DNA of 64,000 nt from Adenophora triphylla var. japonica (Eukaryota; Streptophyta; Magnoliopsida; Asterales; Campanulaceae): positions 434,001-498,000 of the forward strand of contig JAFEMH010001235.1 of the NCBI GenBank assembly GCA_022495995.1. Direction: 5' to 3'. Each line of letters begins with the position of its first letter. Within the stretch, counting starts at the first letter, position 1. A program made the position numbers and the translations under genes. Below, piece by piece: positions 1-11,910 of this stretch. The notes below the pieces were generated by a model, which was not told the origin of the DNA, did not search any database, and saw only the letters and a program-made list of their open reading frames with translations.

Positions 1-2
1 AA

Positions 3-821
3 CATGCATACCCAACAGGGAGACTGACTCCTATCCTCCCAGATGAGAAAGTAACCATGGTCAGATCAAATCCTCCCGGAGGCAAGGCAACAATCCTTGT
101 CAGGATCACCCGAGAAGAAATCACTTTTCCCGAATGCATTTCAGATCTAAGAGAGGTCCTGGACACTGGTATGATACCAGATGCACCTCCCACACAGAAC
201 GCCATAATCATCTCTAGCGCCGAGTATTACAAAAAGGAGCCAGATTGGCTGCACTATACCGGGGATGAAAAGGAAAATCCACCAAGCCCTGGGAGTAGCA
301 GTTCCTGCTATATGATAACTATGGGCAAGGCAAGCTATGAGGACGAATCGGAAGATGCCCTAGCTCTGTGGGCCATCCAAGGAACAGTAATGCAATCCCA
401 GGATCAGAAGCCCGTAACTTGGGAAGCAATCCGGAAGGCTGCCCAGGTAGGAACCAGTGAAGCTCAATATCCTCAAGCTCAGCCCCTCACCATTGCTAAG
501 CTCCGTCAGAACCAGTGGCCAGTAGCCAAACAAGCTCCTCCGCTGACCTTGGCAGCATTGAAGAAATCTAGCAAAGAAGCAACAGATGAAGAAGTTAACC
601 TGTTGACCAGATCCGGGCAGATCTACCAGGGGAACCCCAAGGCAGATAAGAAGACAGCAGATCAAGCACCTGGGGAGAACCGTAACCCCTATGCCAAGAC
701 AGCCGAAACTCCTGACCCCGAGAAGGAAGATCCCGTGCTCACTCAATTGAAACAGACTCAGGCTAACATCTCGCTGTGGTCCTTACTTACCTCATCTTAT
801 CCTCACAAGCTAAAACTGTAA
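3..821 (+). pseudogene. GY1 gag C-terminal part and linker
   Basis: The frame is open from the first complete codon of the window (base 3), so the true start lies to the left and the ATG at 57 is internal. The product is hydrophilic, and its last third carries LTRSGQIYQG, a phrase resembling the LTRSGR..Y stretch seen before the protease in Tat polyproteins. The stretch LTQLKQTQANISLWSLL near the end also belongs to this linker. The frame changes at about 770-820, where the next domain continues one frame over, so the copy is broken here. I see no zinc knuckle in this part; it would lie upstream. Confidence 0.6.
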
Positions 822-1288
822 GAAATCCTGGCCCGCACACTGGTCCCTATCGATGCTACCCTGATGACGTAGTGCAATTGATTGGGAACATCCACTACGG
901 GAACATAATCACTTTCACAGACCTTGATCTCCCTCAGTTCGGAGCCGATCATAACGAGCCTCTCTTCATCACAGTCCAGCTAGATGAACGATGCCTCCCT
1001 CGGGTCTTAATTGATAATGGGTCCGGAATGAATATCCTCCCAGCCAAGATCATGAGTCTGCTCGACATCAAGTCTACAGATCTGAAGCCTTCCTCCCTCA
1101 CAGTCAAAGCGTATGATTCAACGTCTCGCACAGTACTTGGAGTTGCCACTTTGAACCTCTGGTTTGGCAAGAAAATGATACCCGTGGAATTCCAGGTCAT
1201 TGATATCCCAATCACCTTTAATGCTCTGTTGGGAAGACCCTGGCTGCACCAAGTCAAGGGGTCGCTTCAAGCCTCCATCAGTGTGTGA
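776..1288 (+). pseudogene. GY1 aspartic protease domain
   Basis: This is the retropepsin-like protease that would cut the polyprotein. The active-site region reads VLIDNGSGMNI at about residues 76-86, the DNGS form found in Tat elements instead of plain D-S/T-G. The later stretch NALLGRPWLH, near residue 150, is the conserved second half of the fold. The frame differs from gag upstream and from the pol segment downstream, so a small indel lies at each end (about 770-820 and 1260-1285). The ATG at 776 is only the first in this frame and is not a real start. Confidence 0.7.
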
Positions 1289-1929
1289 CGTTCGTCTCGG
1301 ATGGGTATTTAACAACCATTTATGGAGACCTAGTCACTTTGGAGGGCACGAATACGGGTGGAATACCTATTCTGGAGATCAAACACAATGAGGACGGCCT
1401 CATGCTGACAGGCTTCACAGTCGAGCCTCCTAAAGCCCAAGTTTGTAACGTAGATCTGACAGTCACTCGGGACAAAATCCCTCCGGTCTTGAAGATGATG
1501 AGAAAGATGAGCTACCTGCCTGGCCTCGGTTTGGGGAAGCATCAGCAGGGAACTCATAAAGTTATTGAGGTGAAAGAATAGAAAACTCGCCATGGCTTGG
1601 GATATGAACCAACCTCAAGGGAAATTGCTCGAAAGAGGGGAGAAGCTGCCACGAGAGGGGTCCCGGTCAACGGTCCTAAATCTCTCCCTTTCAGTCCTAA
1701 TCTGGCAGACTACTTTGTAAAAGGTGCTACACAGCGGGATAATGCCACAGCCGAAGAGCCTACTCCTACAGAGGGATGGATGAAGTTACAGCATAACCTC
1801 AGCAAGTTCAGGGGAACCAAGGCAAATCTGATCCGTAGAATGTTTCTAGATCTGCCCAAGATACCTGGGGCTACCACCACCATGGAAAGCGAGTACACTT
1901 TTAAAGGCGTGCCAAGCCTAGTAGAATAA
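1285..1929 (+). pseudogene. GY1 G-patch-like linker between protease and RT
   Basis: One reading frame is interrupted by in-frame stops at about 1579 and 1927; the frame then runs on into the reverse transcriptase. The segment SYLPGLGLGKHQQG and, after the first stop, the glycine-bearing HGLGYEPT have the spacing of a G-patch, a nucleic-acid binding module reported in several plant gypsy groups. The role in the element is not established; RNA binding near the protease is the usual suggestion. The two stops would block synthesis of the downstream enzymes unless read through. Confidence 0.55.
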
Positions 1930-1947
1930 TTCGAGAAACTTGCCACC

Positions 1948-4719
1948 GTGATCCCGATCGCTCAGGAAGGCCCAAAAGTTGAGTTCGAGCTGACAGTGCC
2001 GAAAACTAAAGCCGCAGAATTCCCTTCAGATGATTGGGATGGTCCTGTTATGCAGCAATTATTCAGAGAGGAGGTCCAGGTGCCCGACCTGATCGAATTT
2101 GGTTCGGTTAAGGAGATGGTAGCAATGATTGAGGGAGGAGGACAGAAGCAATTCAATTCTCGAGTCATGAGGCCACTGACAGCAATGCCACTGAAGAATT
2201 GGGAAACTCTCTCGGGTTCGTCCGCAACCAAGGAGGAAATGATCACAAAGCTTGGATTGGTCCCCCGTCCCCTTGTGTCAACCTATGTAAAGTCCTCCGA
2301 GTCTCTCATTGTTGAATTCAAGTCTCTAGAGTCGTCCGATGGCCTTACGCCTGAAGACTACGAAGTTGTCGCAAATGATGTATTCCCCTTTGTTCTTAAT
2401 GAAATGATGGACCTTTCTGAGTATCCCCTGATTGCCACTTTAACTAATGATAAATTAACTAATAATCTAAAAACAGTTAATAATGATTCACTAGATAAAG
2501 AAGCAGAAACATTAAATGAACAATATATCAAAGAAATTTTTAAGCAGGTTGTTCGGAAAGAGGAAAATCGAGCCCAAGCTGCCGAAGAGGTTTTGACACA
2601 TGTGAATTTGGAAACTGCGGAAGAGCCTAAAGAGATGCAGATTGGTAGCTTCTTCGAAGGAACTGAAAGAGACACTCTGATTGAGCTGCTAAGAGAATTT
2701 GTGGATGTGTTTGCCTGGTCCTATAAAGATATGCCTGGCCTCGACCCTTCCATAGTTGAACACTGGATACCGCTCGACCCGGAGGTCAAGCCAGTAAAAC
2801 AGAAGCTGAGGAGAATTAAGCCCGAATGGTCTCTGCAGGTGAAAGAGGAGATAGAAAAAATGCTCAGAGCAGGGTTCATCAGGGTCATCGAGTATCCGAC
2901 ATGGCTTTCCAACATAGTGACAGTGACCAAGGCCAACGGGAAGATCCGATGCTGCGTGGACTTCAGAGATCTGAACAAGGCTAGTCCAAAGGACGATTTC
3001 CCCCTACCAAATATTGACATGCTGGTGGATACCAAGGCCAATTATGAGGTTAAATCCTTTGTTGACAGTTTTGCCGGCTACAACCAAATCAAAATGGCAG
3101 AGGAAGGCCAAACCAAGACAGCCTTCACAACCCCCTGGGGAACGTACTGCTACACGGTCATGCCATTCGGACTGAAGAACGTCGGGGCCACTTACCAGAG
3201 GGCAGCCACAGCCTTGTTCCATGACATGATCCACAAAGAAATTGAGGTCTATGTGGACGATATGATAATACATTCCAAAGGATCAGATGGCCAGCACTTT
3301 ATTGATCTGAGAAAATTCTTCAGCCGCCTCCGAGACCACAGCATGAGACTGAATCCAGCCAAGTGCACCTTCGGTGTAAGACGAGGCAAGGTGCTAGGAT
3401 ATATGGTGACGGAACGGGGAATTGAAGTGGACCCCTAGAAAATCAAGGCCATAGTCGAAATGAAACCACCTCGGGCGCTGACGGAAGTAAAATCCTTCAT
3501 GGGAAGACTGCAATACATAAGCCGTTTTGTAAATCAGCTGACCTCGATCTGCGAGCCGATTTTCAAGTTGATGAAGAAAAGTGCCTACACGGAATGGACT
3601 CCGGAGTGCCAGTTCGCTTTTGAAAAGATCAAGGCGTACCTTGTGAATCCCCCGATTCTTTGCCCGCCACATCAGCAAAAGCCACTATTGCTATATCTAA
3701 CTGTCACGGATACAGCAATTGGGGCTATGTTAGCTCAAGAGAAGAAGGATTCCAAGGTTGAAAATGCCGTCTATTTCGTGAGCAGAAAGCTTCAAGGGAG
3801 CGAACTCAATTACTCTGCTTGTGAAAAGACTTGCGCAGGCCTGGTCTGGGTAGTGGGAAAGTTGAAGCACTACATGCAGTCTCACCCGATACATCTGGTC
3901 TCAAAGTTGGACCCCATCAAATATTTGTCCGACAAGCCTTCCATCTCCATGAGGTTGACAAAATGGTCGTTCTTCGTGGCTGAATACGACATCACTTACG
4001 TGATGAGAAAATCCATGAAAGGGAGAATAATGGCTGAACAACTGGTCGACTTCCCAAGTGATGAGTCCCGAGGACCTGAACCCCAATTCCATGATGACGG
4101 AATCTTTACTCTAGAAGGAGAAAATCGTTGGCATCTCTTCTTTGACGGGGCGTCAAACAAAAGAGGAAATGGGATAGGAATGCTTCTGGTTGACCCTGCC
4201 GATGAGCACACCCCCATAGCAATAAAGTTAAACTTCGAGGTTACCAATAACGCTGCCGAATATGAAGCTTGCATAGCCGGGTTAGAGGCCGCCCTTGAAA
4301 GAAATATCAAAGAATTGGAAGTGTATGGTGATTCTGCCCTCATCATCAACCAGGTCTCTAACAAATGGAAGACCGTGGATCCGAGTCTACAGAAATATCA
4401 CACTTATATGGAAGAGCTAGTGACACAATTCAAGGAAATCAGCTTTCATTACTTGCCCAGAGACCGCAACAGGTTCGCAGATGCTCTGGCAACACTAGCC
4501 TCTCTCGTCGAAATACCAGAAGGAAAGTCTATCAAACCATTCAGAGTCGGGAGAAGAGAAAACCCCGCTTATTGCTTTGAAATCGAAGTGGAGGTCGAGC
4601 TGGCCAATGATCCCTGGTATACCCAGATTTATCAGTACTTGAAGAATGGTGAAGCCTCTTTCAAAAATGAAGATGGGAATATAAAGAGGGAATCAGAGCA
4701 AAAAGTCTCTCAGCCCTGA
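1948..4719 (+). pseudogene. GY1 reverse transcriptase and RNase H
   Basis: These are the reverse transcriptase and RNase H that copy the element RNA into DNA. In the first segment (1948-3438) the stretch CCVDFRDLNKASPKDDFPLP is followed by the catalytic YVDD at bases 3250-3261 (residue 435). A TAG at 3436 then breaks the frame, which resumes in register. The second segment holds the connection region and an RNase H whose first catalytic aspartate is in FFDGASNKRG (about base 4144), followed by NNAAEYEA, VYGDSA and NRFADAL. The frame ends at 4717-4719 because a frameshift precedes the integrase. The presence of two RNase H-like regions, as in Tat elements, is possible but I did not resolve it. 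Confidence 0.85.
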
Positions 4720-5882
4720 AGCGACTCGCCTCCAATTATGTTATTTTAGGGAATATGCTGTACAAAAGGCGCTATCAAGGCCCTCTCCTGCGGTGTATCA
4801 GCAAACAAGAGGCTACCGAACTCATGAAAGAAGTACATGGTGGTACCTGTGGCCCCCACATGAATGCTCGGGCTCTAATGCAAATCATACTGAGAATGGG
4901 GTATTTTTGGATCTCCATAGAAACCGAATGCATTCAGTTCGTCAGAAGCTGCGACAAATGCCAGCGATACTCGAACCTCAACCACTTGCCTCCACACGAG
5001 CTCTACTGCATGACAACCCCTTGGCCTTTCGTCACTTGGGAAATTGATGTCATAGGCAAAATCACCCCACCAGGCAGCAACGGCCACGAATTCGTCCTGG
5101 TAGCAGTGGACTATTTCACCAAATGGGTTGAAGCCAAATCCTACAAAGTCCTCAACTCAAAGAAAGTAGCCCTCTTCATCAAAGAGATCATATACAGATA
5201 CGGGTTGCCAGCCGAAATCATCTCAGATAATGGATCCCACTTTGAAGGGGAATGCAAAAGGCTGCTGGCGGAATTCAGAATAACCCGTCACAAGTCATCT
5301 CCCTATAGGCCCCAAACTAACGGAGTCGTCGAGGCAGCAAACAAGACCTTGGAGAACATCATTCGGAAAATGGCTGTCCGAGGCAGAGATTGGCATGACA
5401 AACTTCACCTTGCTCTCTGGGGATACAGAACATCTGTCAGAAAGGCAACCGGGGAAACACCATTTGCTCTCACCTATGGAATGGAAGCCGTGCTCCCAGT
5501 CGAGCTAGAGATCCCCTCACTCCGTGTGCTGTTAGAAAGCCAGATCAACGAGGTCGAATGGCTCCAGAGTCGCCATGATGAATTGGCCCTGCTAGATGAA
5601 CGCCGGTTGAGAGCCACGGAACATATTCGAGCCTACCAAGGGAGGATGACCAGAGCCTTCGATAAGAAAGTGAAACACCGGGACATCAGGGAAGGTGACC
5701 TCATTTTGAAGGAAAAGCCTCCAGCCCGCATCAACCCGCTTGGCAAATGGGAGCCTGTCTGGGTCGGGCCGTACGTCGTTCAAAAGATCTTCTCCGGAGG
5801 AGCCATGCGACTTGCAGACCTCGACGGAAATCCTTTTATACACCCAGTAAATGGCGACAAGCTGCGCAGATACTACGCGTGA
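4698..5882 (+). pseudogene. GY1 integrase
   Basis: This integrase would insert the cDNA into the genome. An N-terminal zinc-binding HHCC set is visible (the histidines around HGGTCGPHMN, then CDKCQ). The DDE triad follows: aspartate in WEIDVIG, aspartate in SDNGSHFEGE, glutamate in NGVVEAANKTLE. The C-terminal part (DLILKEKPPARINPLGKWEP and on) is the usual GPF/Y-like module. No chromodomain is seen, which fits Tat rather than the chromoviruses. The domain itself is open from 4755 to 5882, but its frame differs from the RNase H part, so an indel lies near 4690. Confidence 0.83.
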
Positions 5883-6593
5883 AGCACTGAGTCATCTCCC
5901 AATAAAGAGTGCTAAAAGAGTAATACCCAACTAGGTTGAAAAGCCGAAAAGGCGGCCTAGGTAAAAAACAGGGTTGCACTACAAAAAAAAAAAAAAAAAC
6001 AAACAACAAACAACAAAAAAAAAAAAAAAGAGTGCTAAAAGAGTAATGCCCAAAGCTAGGTTGAAAACCTAAAAGGGCGATCTAGGCAAAAACAGTACAC
6101 ATAAAAAAATTAATTAAACCGAGTCGAACTACGGAGACCTGAGCCCTTCAGTCCAAGGGAAACGTAGGCAGCCGGAAACGGTTCGGTCTAAAACACAAAT
6201 AAAAATCATACTTTGTCATTGATAAAACCATGAAGGCGTTTTGAAAAACTCTAAAGCATTTCACATATTCATTACAGTTAAAAGCCTTTTTGATGAGTCT
6301 AAGCTCGGTTCATTCCTACTACCTACAACCTGCTAAAAGAAACTAAAATACATAACAATTAATGTGCCTGCCATGACAAGCAGGGGATACTCAGAGACCT
6401 CAGGTCATTCCAAGCCACTTGTACTAGCGTCTCCCCTCTTCTTTCCTCCTCTTCGGGTCTTCTTCCTCTGCACAGGAAAAATATCAGTCTTCCTCCTACC
6501 GAGCTCTGGTGTAAGGACAGGGTCTATCAAACCAACGTCTGTCAGGGCCTTAGTAGCCCTAGCCTCATCTCTCATCTCCTGTAACCATGCCGG
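5883..6593 (+). other. Non-coding spacer between GY1 integrase and the antisense gene, with a duplicated motif
   Basis: No gene is visible. A stretch reading AGAGTGCTAAAAGAGTAAT, then CTAGGTTGAAAA and a CCTAG-type closing motif, occurs twice, at about 5905-5970 and 6029-6095. The copies are separated by an A-rich run (5983-6028). Similar CTAGGTTGAAAA blocks are common downstream of integrase in Tat elements. The rest (6095-6593) has no clear structure. Confidence 0.5.
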
Positions 6594-8006
6594 CTACATA
6601 GGAATCCTCTCCTCCTGTCTCTTGACATAAGCCTCATAGTCAGACACGACATCTCCACTCTTGTCATGGGGATTGGCCCTCGCCTCGGCCCTCCTCCTCT
6701 CTGAAACCGTCATGTCCTCCAAACCAACAATGGCCTCACGCCTCCTCAAAATAGCCATCTGAGTCTCCCCCAAATGCCTCTCGTACCAATCCAAGTACCA
6801 AGTGGTCAAGAACACGTGCCCTGGACGCCTGAGGATAACCCTAGGAGGAAAGACGTCATACCTCCATGCTCGGGAAAGGAATGGGAACACTGAAGGATCA
6901 TCCATCGAATCAGAAGCCACCACCCTGGTAGCTATGTCCTCAAAGCCCTCCAAAGGTGTCTGCTCCAAGCCAAACTGTCTCCGAACCAGAGCCGGAATAT
7001 AAAAACTGGACTGAGAAAGCCCCGAAAGCATAACCACATGAGACTCATCCTGAAGCACTCTCCGAGTCTCTACCCGCCAATGCGGCACCAACCACCTGAT
7101 GTCCTCGGTACGGCGACAGGCCATCCAGTACTCCCATGAACCCTGGTCATCAAGATCTACAGTAACTCCTCTCCTGGCAAATGTCCAAGGCTTAACCGCA
7201 TCATAAGTCTCGCGAAGGACCCCCAAACGCTCCATCAGCCACATGGTCAACAGAAACGGGCTGCCCCCGTGCATATACCGCCTCCCGGTAGCCAACCGGT
7301 CAAGAGCATGAATGGTCTCTCCCAAAATCAAGGGCACAACATCCCGGCCCAAACGGCAGTGTACAACCACATCCAACAAAGCCCGGTGACAAATCCCGAA
7401 GGAATAAACCATAAACATAGTCCCAAACATGCAGAGTGCAAAAGCATCCCAATATGCATCATCAATCAAGCCTAAACTCCTAAACCTATCTGGAAGACCG
7501 GAAATGTCAAAATGATCAGGGCCACGGATCATACCTTGTGCTTCCTCCGGGGAAAGATGAAGAAGGTTGCACAACCTATCAACAAAAGAAGCTCCTCCGG
7601 GCAAAGGAATCGCAATGTCCTCCACCTCGGGACCACCAAGCAAAGCTCGGAATTCTTCAATAGTCGGGACCACCTCATTGTAAGAAAAGCAAAAGACATG
7701 CCTTCTAGTATCCCAAAATGAAGCGGAAGCCCTCAAAAGATCATAATCCGGAACCAATTCCTTGAGAGACCACAAGCATTTTATCTTGTACCTTTCTTCA
7801 AAAAATGACCTCCTCTCGTGCATGATCTCCCGGGACCACTCCTTGAACTTGTTGAAGAAAGACATTTGGGATTCTTGGGATAATTTTGAAGGATTTCTCA
7901 TGAAATTTTCCATGGCTTTTCTCTTCTTCTCCCCGAAAATACAGTTTGAACAGGCAGTTGGAGTGGGTGTTTGAATTAAAAGAGGGGAAAACCAGATCCA
8001 AAGCAA
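6594..8006 (-). CDS. Antisense accessory gene of GY1, DUF7745-like, 470 aa, uninterrupted
   Basis: A single long open frame runs against gag-pol. The more likely start is the ATG at 7913, which opens MENFMRNPSKL and gives 439 aa; the 31 residues before it look like leader. The pattern is that of a plant transposon-associated domain: an aromatic-rich first third with SASFWDTRRHVFCF and TIEEFRALLGG, then predicted helices rich in L, M and W. I read this as DUF7745-like, related to plant mobile domain proteins, without a known reaction. Antisense ORFs of this type are known in Tat elements. It is open over its whole length although gag-pol of the same element is broken. A palindrome pair lies 33-74 bp upstream of the open frame. 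Confidence 0.6.
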   Translation of the reverse strand: MLWIWFSPLLIQTPTPTACSNCIFGEKKRKAMENFMRNPSKLSQESQMSFFNKFKEWSREIMHERRSFFEERYKIKCLWSLKELVPDYDLLRASASFWDTRRHVFCFSYNEVVPTIEEFRALLGGPEVEDIAIPLPGGASFVDRLCNLLHLSPEEAQGMIRGPDHFDISGLPDRFRSLGLIDDAYWDAFALCMFGTMFMVYSFGICHRALLDVVVHCRLGRDVVPLILGETIHALDRLATGRRYMHGGSPFLLTMWLMERLGVLRETYDAVKPWTFARRGVTVDLDDQGSWEYWMACRRTEDIRWLVPHWRVETRRVLQDESHVVMLSGLSQSSFYIPALVRRQFGLEQTPLEGFEDIATRVVASDSMDDPSVFPFLSRAWRYDVFPPRVILRRPGHVFLTTWYLDWYERHLGETQMAILRRREAIVGLEDMTVSERRRAEARANPHDKSGDVVSDYEAYVKRQEERIPM

Positions 8007-8038
8007 AAATTAAATGCCAGTGTCAGACTTCACCCTTA

Positions 8039-8080
8039 TCCGCGCGGACAGGATTGAGCCTCATCCCCATCCGCGCGGAC
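8039..8080. promoter_or_regulatory. Paired palindrome TCCGCGCGGA, upstream of the DUF7745-like gene
   Basis: Two perfect copies of the 10-bp palindrome TCCGCGCGGA start at 8039 and 8070, exactly 31 bp apart. The same pair, with the same spacing and similar bases between, occurs twice in the GY1 LTR (12724 and 13853). The position, within about 130 bp of the antisense start, suggests a protein-binding site, but that is inference. Confidence 0.5.
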
Positions 8081-8362
8081 AGAAATGTCACCATCAGAAA
8101 AAAATCTGCAGCAGTTTTTACTGCTGCACCGCGGAGGAATATGTCATCCCAACCGCTCGAAAACCTGCACAAAACATGTCCAAAAAAGTTCATATACCAA
8201 ACATTCACACCCTTGCCAAAAAACCGGGCTCATGCAACATTCACATGCATAATAAATAAAAAAAAAAGAAAAAAGAAAGTAAATAATCCTAGATTATTAC
8301 ATTCCAAAAAAAAAGATAAAAAGTGTGTGCATAAATTGTATCTGTCCCAAACAAACCAATCA
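8081..8362. other. Spacer between the two GY1 antisense genes
   Basis: No gene is seen. The sequence becomes A-rich towards 8260-8320. It holds the presumed 3' end of the plant-mobile-domain gene and the start region of the DUF7745-like gene; both are read on the minus strand. Confidence 0.4.
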
Positions 8363-11119
8363 CTAATCAGAATCATCAGAGGCTATCGCCTTCCCTCGGT
8401 CCCTCTTACGACTCGTGCCTATATCCTCTGCAGTCATGAACATCTCGGGCTCGGGGTCGTCATCCTCGTCTCCAGAAAGAGGCTCGTCCGGACCAATAGG
8501 AACGCCGTGATAGGGCAGGACAAGATCCGCGAAGAACTCACACCCGAACGTGAACGCGTCGGATCCCTGGCCCTGTGAAGATGATTCGCCCTGGTGCCAA
8601 ACATGCCCCTGTCCCTGTAAATCCCCGAGAATGACGTGATCTGGAGGCAGCTCCATGCTGGAATCCATGAAGGGAGAAGGGGGAGTGTCTGCGGAATGCT
8701 CAGAATGAGTAGGGAGGGCTCTCGCTCTACTGGCGCCGGCTGTGCTCGTCTCTCCCTGCCCCGAGTGGCCCCACGGGTGACGAGCCGCTTGATGAACCTC
8801 TTGGCCCCGATCACCTGCCGCATCAGCTTCTCGACAATCGTGGCCGGGAACTGCACAAGGACAAAGGCATTAGAAGTGGTTGAAGCTAAAAAAAAAAAAA
8901 AGAAGCAGTAGAGACAGAAGAAATAAAGAGACGTACCCTCATATCCGGACGAGGCCGGAATGCTCGGGAGGCCCTCTCGGGGATAGGAATGTGCACTCTC
9001 AATCTCACCCCATCCTGGACGTATGAAAAGTCCGACCGAGGGTACCGCACAACTGGGATCCCCTCTCGCTCAAGCACCTGGGGCGTCCTCAGCCTCCTCA
9101 ACACAAACAGCGAATACTCCTCATCCGTCACAAACCCCAAGAAGTGCTGGTCGCCCCGGTAATAAGCCCAAGTCTCCGAACCCTCGGTCGGACTCATCAT
9201 GTCAGCAGGAGGCTCCATCGGTGCCAGCAAAGGCGCGCCGTCACCATGCTGGCGCGTCACCCTATCCCCCAAGTAATAAATGTCACAAGACAACCCCCTT
9301 AAGATCCTCCTCTCTACCGTCCATCTCTTCGCACCCTTCAGCTGTTCCACGTCAAAACGGCCCCAGGGGTAAACCTAATCATCTCATCCATCTCCGCTCT
9401 CATAAGGGGCCGACACTCCTTATACTTGAGGGTCGTGCGCCCCCGAGCACCCCTCTTCTCCCAAGCCTGCCTAGTCCAGGAGAGCATAGTTGGATATGCC
9501 CCAATGTGCTCCGCCGGCTGCCGCCACATCGTGACGTGAAAGAAATCCAGAGCCCATACCCGCGAAAGGAAAAGATTACATCAGTTAAGTTTGGAAAAGA
9601 AACAACACGCGCAAAAGGAAAAGAAAAGGCAAAAGATTGTACCTCCAGCGGAAACTAAAAACACGTAAGGGAGCTCACAGCCTTCCGGCTGTACCTGTCT
9701 AGAGCAAAATATAGCTCTGCTAGCCCGGCCTCCCTCCAGGCCACCTCTTCGGCTCTCTCCACATCCGTCAACGTCCTCAGCAAAGCAAACACATCCGTCC
9801 CCTCGGCATGTCCAAACAACGTACTCGAAAAAGCGAACCACAGAAAAGACCTAGCAATCTGCTCAGCAGCTATCCTCTCATCACCAGCCTTATACCTAGC
9901 TATGCTCTCCACGATCTTCCCGTGGATCACTGCATACTCCATCCCCATCCCCTTCTTGGGATTGGGGACAAAACCAAGAAGATCATGCAAGTCCCGCTCG
10001 CTATAGCCGTCCCGCCACTCAATGCTACGTCCCTTAAAGGACAAACCCGTGATAGCAGCATAATCAGAAGGCGTAAATATATCCTCATCCCAAAAGAAGT
10101 GGAAGGTGTGGGTCACGTCCCACCAATGCTCCGCCAAAGCGAAAGTCAAGTCCTTGCTCTTCGACAACTTCACCAACCCCCTCAAGCACTCAACAAACTC
10201 GTACAGCCCTGTCTCAAGAACAATCTGCCTCGGACTCATCATCGCCCCTCTACCCAAGATCGGAAGCTGGTCTCATAGGCCAATCACAGCCTCGACTGAT
10301 CCCCGGGTCTTCAGCTTATTCAGTTGATCCTGCACAAATCGGTCACCACCCTGCGATTGAAAGACAAGATGTCAATAAAAAAATCGCATTTGCATTTAAA
10401 AGCATACACGAACATTCTAGGCATAAAGTTTTGAAGAAAATTCGGCAGCACAACGGCATGCAATAGACTCAACCCCACTTTTCTTGCACAAAAGAAAAAG
10501 TTTTTCAGCAATCACCATTCAACATTTATTCATACATAAGAGGAACATATCAATAACAAGGAGTCAACAAAACTCCGTCCTGTTTTTCACAAAATAGCAC
10601 ACATAAACAATTTTTCACATTCATTCATTAGGAGTCAACAGAAACAATACTCCGTCCCATTTTTCATTCATCTCATTCACAAAAATATTATCTCATTGCA
10701 AAAATCCCACATGCAAAAATCCGTCCCGGATTCGGCAAAATTTTCGTCACCTCATATTTCAAAAATGGCAAATCACCCATTCTTTTTTTCAAACAAAATG
10801 CATATTTGCATTACCCATATACTCAACAAAGCATGCAAATCATCAAATTCAAATTTCAATGCCAAGAACAAGGGTTTTCAAATTTTTTTCAAAAAATTAA
10901 AATCCTATTCGAATAAAAATCAACAAAACAATAAATGGGTTCAAAATATACCGTGCGAAGATCCGGATCAGTGGACCAATGCTGCCACATATCGGGGTAG
11001 GGTTCCTCCGCGATCGATTGCGAAAGCGAATAATGTCTCCGCATCCTTACGAGCTCTAGCCTCCTCTCCGCAATCGGACCGCGTCCTTGACCTTGGATAG
11101 CGGCTTCCCCGTGCTCCAT
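8363..11119 (-). pseudogene. Second antisense gene of GY1: plant mobile domain (PMD)-like, multi-exon, degraded
   Basis: The gene reads minus. Exon 1 is 11119-10952 (56 codons) and ends at a GT donor (CGCACG then GTATAT). Exon 2 begins at 10350 after TCGCAG and holds the recognisable part: HTFHFFWDEDIFTPSDYAAI and the following TGLSF, typical of the plant mobile domain, a DNA-transposase-related fold found in MAIN proteins and in retroelements. Exon 2 carries an in-frame TGA at 10273-10275, 25 codons in, and can end at the GT donor at 9694. Further coding blocks lie at about 9541-9338, 9350-8936 and 8849-8363, with frame changes between them, and I found no clean AG acceptor before 9541. It is therefore probably inactive. 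The last block is acidic and ends at 8363. Confidence 0.5.
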
Positions 11120-11407
11120 GATCCAAAAATCGAAGAAAATCGAAGGATTTGGAAGCTTTTTTGATCAACAATGGCATCTTTTCTCTCTCTCCCTCTCGTC
11201 TCCGTCAAACTGAAGTGAGGAAGAAGAAGAAAGGCCGCGGCCCTTTTTAAAACCTGTCTCCACTTCGCTCCTGTTCGCGCGGACTAGATTGAGTGGTAAA
11301 ATTCCTATTTTGTCCTATAAAAATCTCAGGCTTTGCAGAATGATCCCGGACTTAACCAAGGTTAACCAAAGTTGACCCAAGTTAGCCCTCTTTCAAAAGA
11401 ACCTAAC
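11120..11407. other. Upstream region of the PMD-like antisense gene, with one palindrome copy
   Basis: This should hold the promoter and leader of the antisense PMD-like gene. TTCGCGCGGA at 11274-11283 differs in one base from the palindrome found in pairs elsewhere in GY1, and it is followed by the same GATTGAG phrase; the second partner is missing. No other structure is clear. Confidence 0.35.
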
Positions 11408-11810
11408 GGCAGTAAAACGTAAGCCCGTTTTCTCCAACGAAAGCTAACGGAATCCCGTTTCTTTCCTCATTTTCATCTACGGCAGTAAAACGTAAGCCCG
11501 TTTTCTCCAACGAAAGCTAACGGAATCCCGTTTCTTTCCTCATTTTCATCTACGACAGTAAAACATAAGCCCGATTTCTCTAGCGAAAGTTAACGTAATC
11601 CCGTTTCTTTCCTCATTTCCATCCCCAGCAGTTTTGAACTACGTATAGGCTTGATTCCCATCCGGGATACGTAGATAGCCTACCATAGGTCCAGCCACTC
11701 GACCAATACGGTCATCCTTTTCCCCGACAGTAAAACGTAAGCCCGATTTCCCCGACGAAAGCCAACGGAATCCCGTTTCTTTCCTCATTTCCATCTGCGG
11801 CAATAAACGT
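11408..11810 (+). repeat. 73-bp direct repeat cluster in GY1 3' region
   Basis: The phrase GGCAGTAAAACGTAAGCCCG recurs with starts at 11408, 11481, 11554 and about 11627, and again at 11725 and 11798, so the period is exactly 73 bp within each run. The two runs are separated by a block (11640-11720) containing GATACGTAG and TAGCCTACCAT, which recurs at about 12310. GATACGTAGG phrases are usual just before the 3' LTR of Tat elements. No coding role is seen. Confidence 0.75.
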
Positions 11811-11910
11811 AAGACCAATCCCTTCAAGTGAAGTCCACCAAAGGACCATCTATCCCCTCAGAGCCCATCCCCAACGAAAGGATGCAAACCATCGAAGGAA
11901 ATCATTTCAA

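Noticed and set aside
7946..8578. 210-codon plus-strand frame
   Set aside because: It crosses the spacer between two antisense genes, is rich in K runs from poly(A), and shows no domain.
9023..9658. 211-codon plus-strand proline/serine-rich frame
   Set aside because: It is the shadow of the antisense plant-mobile-domain gene.
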